Positions 16,446 to 25,884 of a stretch of 33,859 nucleotides of DNA are shown here, piece by piece (within the stretch, counting starts at the first letter, position 1; each line of letters opens with the position of its first letter). The notes below the pieces were generated by a model, which had not been told where the DNA came from, ran no database searches, and worked only from the letters and a program-made list of their open reading frames with translations. Source of the stretch: Candidatus Brevibacterium intestinavium (lineage in GTDB: Bacteria; Actinomycetota; Actinomycetes; Actinomycetales; Brevibacteriaceae); the NCBI GenBank assembly GCA_019117545.1, contig DWZN01000031.1:1-33859 (forward strand), given 5' to 3'. Made by a program: the position numbers and the translations under genes.

Positions 16446-17041
16446 TGCGCATCCTCGGCGTTGACCCCGGACTGACCCGCTGCGGGATCGGTGTCATCGA
16501 CACCCTGCCCGCGCGGAAGGTGAAGATGACCGCCGTCGATGTGCTGCGGACACCGTCCGCGGACTCCATCGACCTCCGCCTCGGGGCCATCGCCGAGGCG
16601 TTCGACACCTGGTTGGACACCCATCGGCCGGACATGGTCGCGATCGAGCGGGTCTTCGCCCGCAACGACGTCTCGACGATCATGGGAACGGCACAGGTCT
16701 CCGGGCTGACGATGGGGCTGGCGGCCCGCCGCGGACTGCCCGTGGCCATGCACACTCCCTCGGAGGTCAAGGCCGCGATCACCGGTTCCGGCCGGGCCGA
16801 CAAGAAGCAGGTCACGACCATGGTCACGCGGATCCTCGGCCTCGAGGCCCCACCGAAGCCCGCCGATGCCGCCGACGCCCTGGCCATCGCGATCTGCCAT
16901 TCCTGGCGGGGCGCGCTGAGTGCCCAATCCACTCCCGGCCAGAACAAGGACCTCACTCAGCGCAAGTCCGGCGGCCGGCAGGGGTCCGGGCTGACGAAGG
17001 CCCAGCAGCAATGGGCCGAGGCCATGCGGCGGACGAAGTAG
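16445..17041 (+). CDS. ruvC: Crossover junction endodeoxyribonuclease RuvC
   Basis: A 198-residue Holliday-junction resolvase. The catalytic acidic residues are in place: Asp7 ([10 protein letters not shown]), Glu68 (AIERVF), and Asp141 and Asp144 ([14 protein letters not shown]). It works as a dimer with RuvAB and nicks two opposite strands. The C-terminal tail after about 158 is polar and basic, longer than in E. coli RuvC. It overlaps the yebC stop by one base (TGATG). The gap of 131 bases to ruvA suggests that ruvAB has an additional start of transcription. Confidence 0.96.
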   Translation: MRILGVDPGLTRCGIGVIDTLPARKVKMTAVDVLRTPSADSIDLRLGAIAEAFDTWLDTHRPDMVAIERVFARNDVSTIMGTAQVSGLTMGLAARRGLPVAMHTPSEVKAAITGSGRADKKQVTTMVTRILGLEAPPKPADAADALAIAICHSWRGALSAQSTPGQNKDLTQRKSGGRQGSGLTKAQQQWAEAMRRTK

Positions 17042-17172
17042 ACGCGGGAGTCACCGACGAACGGTCGGCCGGGCCGTCAGACGGTCCAGCCCTCGGGCGC
17101 GCCGGAGACGGCGATGACGGGGGCACCTGCTAACCTGGATTCGTACACGTGTTCCCACTTGAAAGGCAGTTC

Positions 17173-17769
17173 GTGATCAGTTTCCTGACCGGTACGGTGC
17201 ATCGGATCGCAGCTGACCACCTCGTCGTTCTCACCTACGGGGTCGGCCGGAAGGTCCACGTCACCCCCGAGACGCTGGCGAGCACCCGCCACGGCGCAGA
17301 GATCGAACTGGTCACCAGCCTCGTGGTGCGTGAGGATTCGCTGACCCTCTACGGCTTCGGCTCCGAGGACGAGAACCACACCTTCGAGGTGCTCCTGACG
17401 ATCTCGGGCATCGGCCCCCGGTTGGCGATGGCGATCCTGTCCGTGATGGGCCCGGACGAACTCGCCTCGGCGATTTCGAACCAGGACGCGAACGCGCTGA
17501 CCCGCGTGCCCGGAATCGGCAAGAAGGGCGCCTCACGGATCATCCTCGAACTCGAGAACAAGCTGCCCCAGCCCGCAGCCTCGGCACCCGGACCGGCCCT
17601 GTCCTTCGGCGGCGGCAACCAGCAGGTCGTCGACGCCCTCGTCGGACTCGGCTGGAAGGAACAGCAGGCCGAGGAGGTCGTGGCCGAGGTCGTCAAGGAC
17701 GCCGGTGCCGATGCCGGGACCTCCGCACTGCTCAAGGCCGCTCTCAAGGTACTGGGTGCACGCAAATGA
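17173..17769 (+). CDS. ruvA: Holliday junction branch migration protein RuvA
   Basis: A 198-residue protein with the OB-fold N-terminal domain ([20 protein letters not shown]), tandem helix-hairpin-helix motifs ([35 protein letters not shown]) and a C-terminal domain III that contacts RuvB ([19 protein letters not shown]). It holds four-way junctions and loads RuvB. I chose GTG 17173 because AAAGG at 17162-17166 is suitably placed and the protein then starts at the family N-terminus; an in-frame start at 17149 adds eight unlike residues. TAACCT at 17131-17136 is a possible -10. The ATGA overlap couples it to ruvB. Confidence 0.96.
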   Translation: MISFLTGTVHRIAADHLVVLTYGVGRKVHVTPETLASTRHGAEIELVTSLVVREDSLTLYGFGSEDENHTFEVLLTISGIGPRLAMAILSVMGPDELASAISNQDANALTRVPGIGKKGASRIILELENKLPQPAASAPGPALSFGGGNQQVVDALVGLGWKEQQAEEVVAEVVKDAGADAGTSALLKAALKVLGARK

Positions 17770-18866
17770 CCGGTCCCTTCGAACCCAGCACCGGGGGCAG
17801 CCACGAGCCCGGCTCCTATGAGATGGACTTCGGTGACCAGGGGCTGACCGGCGCCGAACGCGACCGACTCGTGTCCGGTCAGGCCGAGATGGCCGAACGC
17901 GATGACGAGGCGGCGCTGCGGCCCAAGGGCCTGGCCGATTTCATCGGCCAACCGCAGGTGCGCGAACAGCTCTCGCTCGTCCTCGATGCGGCCAAGGCCA
18001 GGCAGAAGGCACCGGACCATGTCCTGCTGTCCGGGCCACCCGGACTCGGCAAGACGACCCTGGCGATGATCATCGCCCACGAGATGGGTTCGAGTCTGCG
18101 GGTGACCTCCGGGCCGGCCGTCCAGCACGCCGGAGACCTCGCCGCCATCCTGTCCTCCCTGGAAGAGGGCGAAGTGCTCTTCATCGACGAGATCCACCGC
18201 ATGGCCCGCGCCGCCGAGGAGATGCTCTACGTGGCGATGGAGGACTTCCGCGTCGACGTCATCGTCGGCAAGGGCCCGGGCGCGACCGCGATACCACTCG
18301 ACCTCCCGCAATTCACCCTGGTCGGGGCCACCACCCGATCCGGTCTGCTGCCGGCGCCGCTGCGGGACCGCTTCGGCTTCACCGCCCTGCTCGACTTCTA
18401 CTCGAGCACGGACCTGCTCACCGTGCTCGAACGCTCGGCCCGGATGCTCGGCATCGACGCGAAGCCGGCCGGACTCAAGGAGATCTCGACCCGCTCCCGC
18501 GGCACCCCGCGCGTGGCGAACCGACTGCTGCGCCGGGTCCGTGACTGGGCCCAGGTCAGGGGCAGCGGCGTCATCGACTTCGAAGCCGCCGTCAACGCTC
18601 TGGAAGTCTACGAAGTCGATGCGCTCGGTCTCGATCGGCTCGACCGATCCGTGCTCTACGTGCTGTGCAAGCGCTTCGGCGGGGGACCGGTGGGTCTGGG
18701 CACGCTCGCGGTCTCGGTCGGGGAGGAAGCCGACACCGTCGAGACGGTCTCCGAACCCTATCTCGTGCGGGAGGGCCTGATCAGCCGCACTCCGCGCGGA
18801 CGCGTGGCCACCTCGGCGGCTTGGAAGCATCTGGAAATGCAGATCCCAGCAAACTATGAGTTCTGA
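17766..18866 (+). CDS. ruvB: Holliday junction branch migration ATPase RuvB
   Basis: A 366-residue AAA+ motor. Walker A is GPPGLGKT (90-97), Walker B LFIDEIH (138-144), sensor region [19 protein letters not shown]. The C-terminal winged helix runs from about 280 with [16 protein letters not shown]. The first 45 residues are longer than in E. coli RuvB, polar and Gly-rich, and probably disordered, as is frequent in actinobacteria. It overlaps ruvA in ATGA form. It drives branch migration in recombination repair. Confidence 0.97.
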   Translation: MTGPFEPSTGGSHEPGSYEMDFGDQGLTGAERDRLVSGQAEMAERDDEAALRPKGLADFIGQPQVREQLSLVLDAAKARQKAPDHVLLSGPPGLGKTTLAMIIAHEMGSSLRVTSGPAVQHAGDLAAILSSLEEGEVLFIDEIHRMARAAEEMLYVAMEDFRVDVIVGKGPGATAIPLDLPQFTLVGATTRSGLLPAPLRDRFGFTALLDFYSSTDLLTVLERSARMLGIDAKPAGLKEISTRSRGTPRVANRLLRRVRDWAQVRGSGVIDFEAAVNALEVYEVDALGLDRLDRSVLYVLCKRFGGGPVGLGTLAVSVGEEADTVETVSEPYLVREGLISRTPRGRVATSAAWKHLEMQIPANYEF

Positions 18867-18947
18867 ACCCCGCAATTGAGTTCGCCATGGGCACTGAGGA
18901 CGAACTAAGCTGGTTCACTGGTTCATTCATATGAAAGGCTGATATCT

Positions 18948-19541
18948 GTGGATTTGTTGATCCCCCTTGCGCTTGCTGCGCTGCTGATCTTTTTCCTGTT
19001 CAATTCTCGGCGTAAGCAGAAAGCGCGTGCGGAGCAGATCAAATCGGGACTCGTGCCCGGCGCAACCGTGATGACGACCTTCGGCGTCTTCGGAACCGTC
19101 CTCTCGATCGATGAGGACAACAACCAGGTGACCATCGAGTCGGGCCCCGGGACCGTGCTGCGCGTCCACCGTCAGGCCATCGGCCAGGTCGAGAACGCCG
19201 AGGCCGCCGCCTCGGTCGACGCCCCCGTCGCCGACGCTCCCGCCACCGATGTCGACGAGGAGAAGCCGGCGATCACCGATGCCGAGCTCGATGCGATGAA
19301 CGCGCGCAAGCGTGCCGAAGAGGACTCGGATTCCGAGACCGCCGATGTCGGCGACGAGGCCGACGGCGTCTCCGAGGCTGCAGGCGACGATGCCGATGCT
19401 GTCACCGAGGACGCAAGCGATGAGGCCGATGCCGCGACGACGACCGACGATGAGGCCGCGAAGACGGATGAGGCCGAGGACGCCGCCGATTCCGATGCGG
19501 ATGCCGATTCCGCCGACTCGGATACCGACAAGAAGAACTGA
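18948..19541 (+). CDS. yajC: Preprotein translocase subunit YajC with long acidic tail
   Basis: A 197-residue protein; YajC is normally about 90-130 residues. One transmembrane segment lies at about 3-18 (LLIPLALAALLIFFLFN), followed by a basic stretch (SRRKQKARAEQIK) and the YajC core (GLVPGATVMTTFGVFGTV; DEDNNQVTIESGPGTVLRVH) to about residue 80. Residues 80-197 are almost only Ala, Asp, Glu, Ser and Thr, a highly acidic low-complexity tail expected in the cytoplasm. YajC accompanies SecDF and the translocon. GTG 18948 follows GAAAGGC at 18933-18939. It is 38 bases from secD, and probably heads the yajC-secD-secF operon. Confidence 0.93.
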   Translation: MDLLIPLALAALLIFFLFNSRRKQKARAEQIKSGLVPGATVMTTFGVFGTVLSIDEDNNQVTIESGPGTVLRVHRQAIGQVENAEAAASVDAPVADAPATDVDEEKPAITDAELDAMNARKRAEEDSDSETADVGDEADGVSEAAGDDADAVTEDASDEADAATTTDDEAAKTDEAEDAADSDADADSADSDTDKKN

Positions 19542-19579
19542 TCCGCCCTCGCACTCTGCTCCCGATCGAAAGCTGAAAC

Positions 19580-21844
19580 GTGTCCGATATCGAAGAAAAG
19601 CCACGTCCTGGTCTGCGCTTCCTGTGGCTGACGATCGTCACCCTCGTGCTGGGCGGAATCATCGCCGCCGGCGTCATCTTCTCCGACGCCACGACGTCTC
19701 CGAAGCTCGCGCTCGACCTCGAGGGCGGAACGTCGATCATCCTGGAGCCGCAGGTGTCCGAGGACACGGACATCAGCAAGGAGCAGCTCGATCAGGCCGT
19801 GTCCATCATCCGGCAGCGCGTGGACTCCACCGGTGTCTCGGAAGCGGAGATCACTACCCAAGGTGATCGCAACATCGTGGTGAACCTGCCGGGCAACCCG
19901 GATGAGGAGACCCGCAACCTCGTGCGCTCTTCGGCTCAGCTGGTCTTCCGTCGGGTCGCATTGGTCGGAGACCCGCGCTCACAGGAGCAGATCCAGAAGG
20001 AGCAGGAGGAGAGCGGCGACAGCGGTGAGGAGTCCGACGACGGGCTCACCGACGAAGAGCGCAAGCGCATCGAGGACCTCACCGGCGACGATTCGGGCTC
20101 TGACGGTCAGGAACAGCAGGACCCCTCCGGAGGGGGAGAGGTCGCCCGCGCCGGCAGCGGTGCCGACGATGCCGGGTCGGACGATTCGACGAAGGAGTCA
20201 TCCGATTCAGCGAGCGAATCCGCCGATGAGGGCACCGAGGGCGAAGGCTCGAGCGATGATACGAAGGTCACCGATGCGACTCCGCGTCCGCTGTTCGATC
20301 CCGAGAAGGACAGCAGCGAATGGCAGACCGACGCGATCATCAAGGAATACTCCGAGCTCGACTGCACGGATCCCAAGAACCGCACAGGCGGTCAGCAGCA
20401 GCCGTCGGATGAGCCCGTCGTCTCGTGTTCTCACGATGGCCAGGCCAAGTACATCCTCGGCCCCGTCGAACTCTCCGGTGACCACCTCGCCGATGCGAAC
20501 TTCGGGTATGCCTCCGGTGCCAACGGCGTTCAGACCAACCAGCCGGCGGTGAACCTGGAGTTCGATTCGACCGGGCGTGAGATCTTCAAGCAGATCACCT
20601 CGGATATCACCGGCAAGCAGCAGCCGTACAACCAGTTCGCCATCGAACTCGACGGGCTCGTGCTGTCCGCACCGACCTCGAACGCCGTGATCTCCGACGG
20701 CAAGGCGGAGATCTCGGGCAACTTCACTCTCGATGAAGCGCAGACCCTGGCCGATCAGCTCAAGAACGGTTCCCTGCCGCTGAGCTTCCAGGTCCAGAGC
20801 GAGGACCAGATCTCACCGACGCTGGGTTCGAACTACCTCACGATCGGTCTGCTCACCGGGCTCGCCGGGCTCATCCTCGTCGTCGTGTACTCTCTCCTGC
20901 AGTATCGGGTGCTCGGCCTCGTCACGGTCTCGAGCCTCGTGGTCGTCGGTGTGCTCACCTATCTTCTTCTGCTGCTGTCGTCGTGGCGATACGGCTACCG
21001 ACTGTCTCTGGCCGGTCTCGCCGGTATCATCATCGGCATCGGCATGGCCGCGGACTCGTTCATCGTCTACTTCGAACGTGTGCGAGACGAGTTGCGCAGC
21101 GGCAGGAACCTGCTCTCGGCCGTCGAAGTCGGCTGGGACCGGGCGAAGCGCACGATCTACGCCTCCAAGGGCGTGAACATGCTCGCCGCGATCATCCTCT
21201 ACATCCTGGCCGTCGGCTCGGTGCGCGGCTTCGCGTTCACCTTCGGCCTCGCAGTGATCGTCGACGTGATCGTCGTCTTCCTCTTCACCCACCCGATGCT
21301 CGAAGTCCTCTCCCGCACGAAGTTCTTCGGCCAGGGCCATCCGATGTCCGGAATGGACCCCCGCCTGCTCGGGGTCAAACCCGCCGCGTACAGGGGAGCG
21401 CTGAACATCAGCGGCCCCGACAGCGCGAAGTCTCCCGAGGCCAAGCGGCGGGAGAAGGCGCGCCGTCGCAAGGCCGGACTGTCCTCCGAGGATTCCCAGG
21501 CCGAGTCGACGACCGCTGCGGAGTCGACCGCTTCGTCGGCGACGTCGAGCGGGAAGAAGAAGCGCAAGCAGGCCGGAGGCTCGATCGCCGAACGCAAGCG
21601 CAGCCACAGCGAGGACGCCTCGCATGCGGAGTCGGCGGACACACTGACCGAGGAGTCCGAGACGGGGGAGCCGACCGAGACCGATGCCGAGGACGCCTCG
21701 TCGGATGGAGCTTCGAAGGCCGGTTCGTCGAAGACCACGGCGGCCCGGTCCCGGCTCAACGGCGGATCCATCGCCGAACGGAAGGCGGCCCGACGCGCCG
21801 CCGAGGACGAGGCGGATGAAGACGGCAAGGAGGCAGACAAGTGA
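19580..21844 (+). CDS. secD: Protein translocase subunit SecD with acidic insertion and long C-terminal extension
   Basis: A 754-residue subunit of SecDF, which uses the proton gradient to help pull proteins out of SecYEG. The first transmembrane segment is at 13-34. The extracytoplasmic P1 region includes LDLEGGTSIILEPQV. Residues 132-230 are an inserted Ser/Asp/Glu/Gly-rich segment, and 245-300 hold two cysteines (262 and 283). Segments 2-6 lie at about 420-575, with GIGMAADSFIVYFERVRDEL typical. After 585 a charged tail of about 170 residues contains GGSIAERK twice (666-673, 728-735). The common E. coli SecD is about 615 residues with no such tail. GTG 19580 lacks a strong ribosome-binding site. 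The stop overlaps secF. Confidence 0.93.
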   Translation: MSDIEEKPRPGLRFLWLTIVTLVLGGIIAAGVIFSDATTSPKLALDLEGGTSIILEPQVSEDTDISKEQLDQAVSIIRQRVDSTGVSEAEITTQGDRNIVVNLPGNPDEETRNLVRSSAQLVFRRVALVGDPRSQEQIQKEQEESGDSGEESDDGLTDEERKRIEDLTGDDSGSDGQEQQDPSGGGEVARAGSGADDAGSDDSTKESSDSASESADEGTEGEGSSDDTKVTDATPRPLFDPEKDSSEWQTDAIIKEYSELDCTDPKNRTGGQQQPSDEPVVSCSHDGQAKYILGPVELSGDHLADANFGYASGANGVQTNQPAVNLEFDSTGREIFKQITSDITGKQQPYNQFAIELDGLVLSAPTSNAVISDGKAEISGNFTLDEAQTLADQLKNGSLPLSFQVQSEDQISPTLGSNYLTIGLLTGLAGLILVVVYSLLQYRVLGLVTVSSLVVVGVLTYLLLLLSSWRYGYRLSLAGLAGIIIGIGMAADSFIVYFERVRDELRSGRNLLSAVEVGWDRAKRTIYASKGVNMLAAIILYILAVGSVRGFAFTFGLAVIVDVIVVFLFTHPMLEVLSRTKFFGQGHPMSGMDPRLLGVKPAAYRGALNISGPDSAKSPEAKRREKARRRKAGLSSEDSQAESTTAAESTASSATSSGKKKRKQAGGSIAERKRSHSEDASHAESADTLTEESETGEPTETDAEDASSDGASKAGSSKTTAARSRLNGGSIAERKAARRAAEDEADEDGKEADK

Positions 21845-22857
21845 AACGGTTCTTTGCCTGGGGCAACCGGCTCCACAACGGTGAGACCTCGATCCCCTTC
21901 GTCGGCAAGGCGAAGCTGTGGCTGACGATCGCAGGAGCCCTCGTCATCCTGTCTCTGCTCGTCCCCCTCTTCGCCGGCTTCAACTTCGGCATCGCCTTCA
22001 AGGGCGGTTCGCAGTTCCAGATCGACCAGGTCACCGACACCTCGGCGCCCAAGGGTGAGGACATCGTCAACGATGCCGTCTCCGGGGCCGAGCCGCGTCT
22101 GACGCCGACCAGCGACACGGCCGTGCAGATCGAGACGAATCAGCTCTCCGATGATGAGATGCAGCAGGTCCGCGATGCGCTCGTCAGCGGCTACGACGTG
22201 CCCAAGGAGGACGTCACCTCGACGTTCGTCGGTCCCGAGTGGGGTCAGGACGTGACGGAGAAGATGGTTCGGGCGCTGGTCATCTTCGTGGCCATCGCGA
22301 TGATCGTCATGGCCCTGTACTTCCGCACCTGGAAGATGTCGCTGGCCGCGATCCTCGGCCTCGTCGCCGTGATGATCGTGACCATGGGCATCTACTCGGC
22401 CACCGGCATCGAGGTCACACCCGAGGCGGTCATCGGCTTCCTCACGGTCTTGAGCTTCTCGCTCTATGACACGGTTGTGGTCTTCGACAAGATCCGCGAG
22501 AACACCACGCGGTTCAAGGACAAACGCGATCTGAAGTTCTCCGAGCTCGTCAATCTCGGCGTCAACCAGACGACGGTGCGCTCGATCAACACGACCGTGG
22601 TCTCCGTGCTGCCTGTCGCGTCGATCCTCTTCATCGGTGTCCTGGCGCTCAATGCCGGAACACTGATCGATATCTCCCTGTCGCTGTTCATCGGTATGAT
22701 TGTGGCCGCGTCCTCTACTCTGTTCGTCGCCAGCCCGCTCTACGCCCTCCTTCGAGCCCATGAGCCGGATGTCAGAGAGCAGGAAGAGGCCGTGCGTGAA
22801 CTACGCTTGAAGAACGGACAGGATGACGTCCCGCCGGTGATTCACGCCGAGGTCTGA
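21841..22857 (+). CDS. secF: Protein translocase subunit SecF
   Basis: A 338-residue partner of SecD. Segment 1 is at about 27-47 (LWLTIAGALVILSLLVPLF). The periplasmic-type P4 loop begins GFNFGIAFKGGSQFQI. Segments 2-6 follow from about 140, including MIVMALYFRTWKMSLAAI and TVLSFSLYDTVVVFDKIREN, the signature of the SecD/SecF fold. GTG 21841 overlaps the secD stop as GTGA, so the two are translated together. It is close (18 bases) to the rel start, which has a strong ribosome-binding site of its own. Confidence 0.96.
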   Translation: MKRFFAWGNRLHNGETSIPFVGKAKLWLTIAGALVILSLLVPLFAGFNFGIAFKGGSQFQIDQVTDTSAPKGEDIVNDAVSGAEPRLTPTSDTAVQIETNQLSDDEMQQVRDALVSGYDVPKEDVTSTFVGPEWGQDVTEKMVRALVIFVAIAMIVMALYFRTWKMSLAAILGLVAVMIVTMGIYSATGIEVTPEAVIGFLTVLSFSLYDTVVVFDKIRENTTRFKDKRDLKFSELVNLGVNQTTVRSINTTVVSVLPVASILFIGVLALNAGTLIDISLSLFIGMIVAASSTLFVASPLYALLRAHEPDVREQEEAVRELRLKNGQDDVPPVIHAEV

Positions 22858-22875
22858 CCCGAGGGAGGAGATGTC

Positions 22876-25173
22876 ATGGCTTCATCTGCCGATGCGCGCC
22901 GACCGCGAGGCATCTCCCGCTTAGCCTGGTGGGCGGCCAGGGCACAGAACAACCCCGGCTACCCCCGAGTGCTGGGCCCGATGATCCGTGCCCTGCAGTC
23001 GAACCATCCGAAAGCGGACATCGACCTCGTCGTCCGCGCCTACAAGGTCGCCGAGGTCGCCCACCGCGGGCAGACCCGGAAATCCGGCGACGCCTACATC
23101 ACGCATCCGATCGCAGTCGCGACCATCCTCGCCGAGATCGGCATGCTGCCGGTCACCCTGGCCGCGGCTCTGCTGCACGACACCGTCGAGGACACCTCCT
23201 ATTCGCTCGACGAACTGACGGAGGAATTCGGTTCCGAGGTCGCGGCCATGGTCGACGGGGTCACCAAGCTCGACAAGCTCACCTATGGTCAGGCCGCGCA
23301 GTCCGAGACCGTGCGCAAGATGATCGTGGCCATGGCCAAGGACATCCGCGTGCTCGTGATCAAGCTCGCCGACCGTCTGCACAACGCCCGCACCTGGCGT
23401 TTCGTCCCGGCCTCGTCGAGCACGAAGAAGGCCCGCGAGACCCTCGACATCTACGCCCCTCTGGCCCACCGCCTGGGCATGAACACGATCAAATGGGAAC
23501 TCGAGGACCTGTCCTTCCAGGTCCTGCACCCGAAGGTCTACGACGAGGTGGTGCGGCTGGTCGCCGACCGGGCTCCCGAACGCGAGAAGTACCTCGAGAC
23601 GGTGTCGGGCCAACTCCAGTCCGAGCTCAAGGAGTCCGGCATCGAGGCCGCGATCACCGGACGGCCGAAGCACTACTACTCGATCTATCAGAAGATGGTC
23701 GTGCGCGGACACGAATTCGCCGACATCTACGACCTCGTCGGCGTGCGCGTCCTGGTGGAGTCGGTGCGCGAGTGCTACGCGACCCTCGGCATCGTCCACG
23801 CCCGCTGGAACCCGGTTCCGGGCCGGTTCAAGGACTACATCGCGATGCCGAAGTACAACATGTACCAGAGCCTGCACACGACGGTGATCGGACCCAACGG
23901 CAAACCCGTCGAGATCCAGATCCGCACCCATGAGATGGATCGCCGGGCCGAGTTCGGCGTCGCCGCTCACTGGAAGTACAAGGATCAGGGCAAATCGTCG
24001 AAGGCGGTGACGACGAACACCGCACGCTCGGTGAAGGTCTCCGACGCCGGCGAGGTCGACGATGCGGCCTGGCTGCGCCAGCTGCTGGACTGGCAGCGGG
24101 AGGTCTCCGACCCCGACGAATTCCTCGACAGCCTCCGCTACGAGGTCAATTCGAAGGAAGTCTACGTCTTCACCCCCAAGGGCGATGTGATGAGCCTTCC
24201 CTCCGGGGCGACCCCCATCGACTTCGCCTATGCCGTGCACACCGAGGTCGGCCACAAGACGATGGGCGCCCGCGTCAACGGCCGCCTCGTGGCCCTGGAC
24301 ACGGAGCTGAAGAACGGTGACTCCGTCGAGGTCTTCACCTCGAAGGATGAGAACGCCGGACCGAGCCGTGACTGGCTCGGCTTCGTCAAGAGCCCGCGTG
24401 CGCGCAGCAAGATCCGTCAGTGGTTCTCGAAGGAGCGCAGGGAGGAGGCGATCGAGAACGGTCGCGAGCAGCTGGCCCGGGCGATGCGTCGGCACACCAT
24501 CTCCGCCGCCTCGCTGATGAGCCAGGAAGCCCTGCAGGTGGTGGCCACGGAGCTGCGACTGCCCGACGTCACCGCGCTGTACGCCGCGATCGGCAACGGC
24601 GTCTCCTCGGCCCAGCACGTCGTCGAACTGCTGGCCAAGGAAGTCGGTGAGGACGATGAAGAGGTGGTGCTGCCGCCCAAGCCGCGCAACCGCACCGGCC
24701 AGTCCTCCGGCCATCACTCCTCGTCCGAGGGCGTGACCGTCAAAGGCGTCGACGATGTGCTCGTCAAACTCGCCCGCTGCTGCACCCCGGTTCCCGGAGA
24801 CGAGATCCTCGGCTTCGTCACCCGCGGTTCGGGAGTGTCCGTCCACCGCGTCGACTGCCCGAACGTCGCCTCCCTCAAACGCGAACCCGAACGCATGGTC
24901 GAGGTCGAATGGGGGGACAAGACCAGCGGAATCTATCTCGTCCAGATCCAGGTCGAAGCCCTCGACCGGTCCGGGCTGCTCTCCGATATCACGAAGGTGC
25001 TCACTGACACCCATGTGAATATCCTCTCCGCGTCCGTGGGCACCTCGCGGGCGCGGGTCGCACAGTCGAAGTTCGTGTTCGAGATGAGCGATGCCAGCCA
25101 TCTGGACACCGTGCTCTCGGCCGTGCGCAAGGTCGAAGGCGTCTTCGACGTCTACCGCATCTCCGGCGGCTGA
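22876..25173 (+). CDS. rel: Bifunctional (p)ppGpp synthetase/hydrolase
   Basis: A 765-residue long RelA/SpoT homologue that makes and degrades (p)ppGpp, the stringent-response alarmone. The HD hydrolase domain (about 45-200) keeps its metal and catalytic residues: His63, His77, His101-Asp102 (HDTVEDT) and KLADRLHN. The synthetase domain (about 230-380) has RFKD at 317-320, the RxKD form seen in bifunctional enzymes, YQSLHT, and EIQIRT at 346-351. A TGS domain lies at about 427-490 and a C-terminal ACT domain at about 690-765. ATG 22876 is preceded by GAGGGAGGAG. In many actinobacteria apt lies between secF and rel; here it is absent. Confidence 0.97.
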   Translation: MASSADARRPRGISRLAWWAARAQNNPGYPRVLGPMIRALQSNHPKADIDLVVRAYKVAEVAHRGQTRKSGDAYITHPIAVATILAEIGMLPVTLAAALLHDTVEDTSYSLDELTEEFGSEVAAMVDGVTKLDKLTYGQAAQSETVRKMIVAMAKDIRVLVIKLADRLHNARTWRFVPASSSTKKARETLDIYAPLAHRLGMNTIKWELEDLSFQVLHPKVYDEVVRLVADRAPEREKYLETVSGQLQSELKESGIEAAITGRPKHYYSIYQKMVVRGHEFADIYDLVGVRVLVESVRECYATLGIVHARWNPVPGRFKDYIAMPKYNMYQSLHTTVIGPNGKPVEIQIRTHEMDRRAEFGVAAHWKYKDQGKSSKAVTTNTARSVKVSDAGEVDDAAWLRQLLDWQREVSDPDEFLDSLRYEVNSKEVYVFTPKGDVMSLPSGATPIDFAYAVHTEVGHKTMGARVNGRLVALDTELKNGDSVEVFTSKDENAGPSRDWLGFVKSPRARSKIRQWFSKERREEAIENGREQLARAMRRHTISAASLMSQEALQVVATELRLPDVTALYAAIGNGVSSAQHVVELLAKEVGEDDEEVVLPPKPRNRTGQSSGHHSSSEGVTVKGVDDVLVKLARCCTPVPGDEILGFVTRGSGVSVHRVDCPNVASLKREPERMVEVEWGDKTSGIYLVQIQVEALDRSGLLSDITKVLTDTHVNILSASVGTSRARVAQSKFVFEMSDASHLDTVLSAVRKVEGVFDVYRISGG

Positions 25174-25223
25174 ACGCGCCGTCGGCCCGATCGCGGTGCC
25201 TCGCCGCGGCGTCGCCGTATCGC

Positions 25224-25763
25224 TCACCGTTGGCGCCCGTCGACGAGTGCGCGCATCTGCGCGACGAAGGGACGGCGCGAGACCGCGTCGAGATAGAGCC
25301 TGAACCGGTGGCACAGCGCGTCGGGAACCTCGTCGACGATGCCGCGCAGGGCCTGCGCCGACTGCGCAGAGGGGGTCCGGAGATGCGGCAGGAACAGATC
25401 GTAGAGCGTCCGCTCCTCGGTGGTGATCGGCAGCCGCCCGATGAGCTGCCACTCATCAGCGGTGAGAGCGACCTCGTGGACTTCGAAACCGTCGTGACTG
25501 ACCCAGCGCCGCCGCGGCAGTGTGATGAAGCTCAGCGGCGATGGTGCCCGCCCCAGCCCCCGATGCACCCACCACGCGCTGTCATGGGAGACGGCCAGGC
25601 CCGGTGGGATCAGTGACTTGAGCGCCGCGATCCGGTCCGCGGGCGAGAGGACCGCGCCCTTGCGCACCCAGGTCGTCTCCGTCAGACGGATGAGCAGACC
25701 GTCGAGGGTGAGCTCGGTGAGATGGTCGTACCCGTAGTCACGCAGCTGAAACAACGTCTCCAT
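25224..25763 (-). CDS. AbiEi-like antitoxin/transcriptional regulator, no partner toxin visible
   Basis: A 179-residue protein of the kind annotated as type IV toxin-antitoxin AbiEi-family. The N-terminus resembles a winged helix (LFQLRDYGYDHLTELTLDGL then LIRLTETTWVRKG), and the middle has IPPGLAVSHDSAWWVHRGLG and the TTEERTLYDLF element. I recognise this by pattern only, so the family is tentative. No AbiEii nucleotidyltransferase is next to it; it faces rel tail to tail with 50 bases between the stops, and the DUF349 gene lies 121 bases upstream. ATG 25763 is preceded by no ribosome-binding site but a -10-like hexamer 6 bases upstream, hence a leaderless start. Confidence 0.5.
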   Translation of the reverse strand: METLFQLRDYGYDHLTELTLDGLLIRLTETTWVRKGAVLSPADRIAALKSLIPPGLAVSHDSAWWVHRGLGRAPSPLSFITLPRRRWVSHDGFEVHEVALTADEWQLIGRLPITTEERTLYDLFLPHLRTPSAQSAQALRGIVDEVPDALCHRFRLYLDAVSRRPFVAQMRALVDGRQR

Positions 25764-25769
25764 GCACCG

Positions 25770-25799
25770 ACTATCGTCGGCATCGGCAACCCGCGGCAA
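25770..25799 (-). promoter_or_regulatory. Promoter of the AbiEi-like gene
   Basis: On the minus strand TTGCCG (complement 25794-25799) and GATAGT (complement 25770-25775) are spaced by 18 bases. The ATG is 6 bases after the -10, which suggests a leaderless mRNA. Confidence 0.45.
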
Positions 25800-25884
25800 G
25801 ACCCGGGCAGGTGCCTGTGGACAGCCAGCGACTCGAGCGCCCGGGCCTGTGGACGGTCGAGCCCCTGGACGGCTGGGCCTTCGT

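Noticed and set aside
25202-25211. CGCCGCGGCG palindrome between rel and the AbiEi-like gene as bidirectional terminator
   Set aside because: It has no loop and no T/A-rich flank; a palindrome of ten G/C bases is not rare at this composition.
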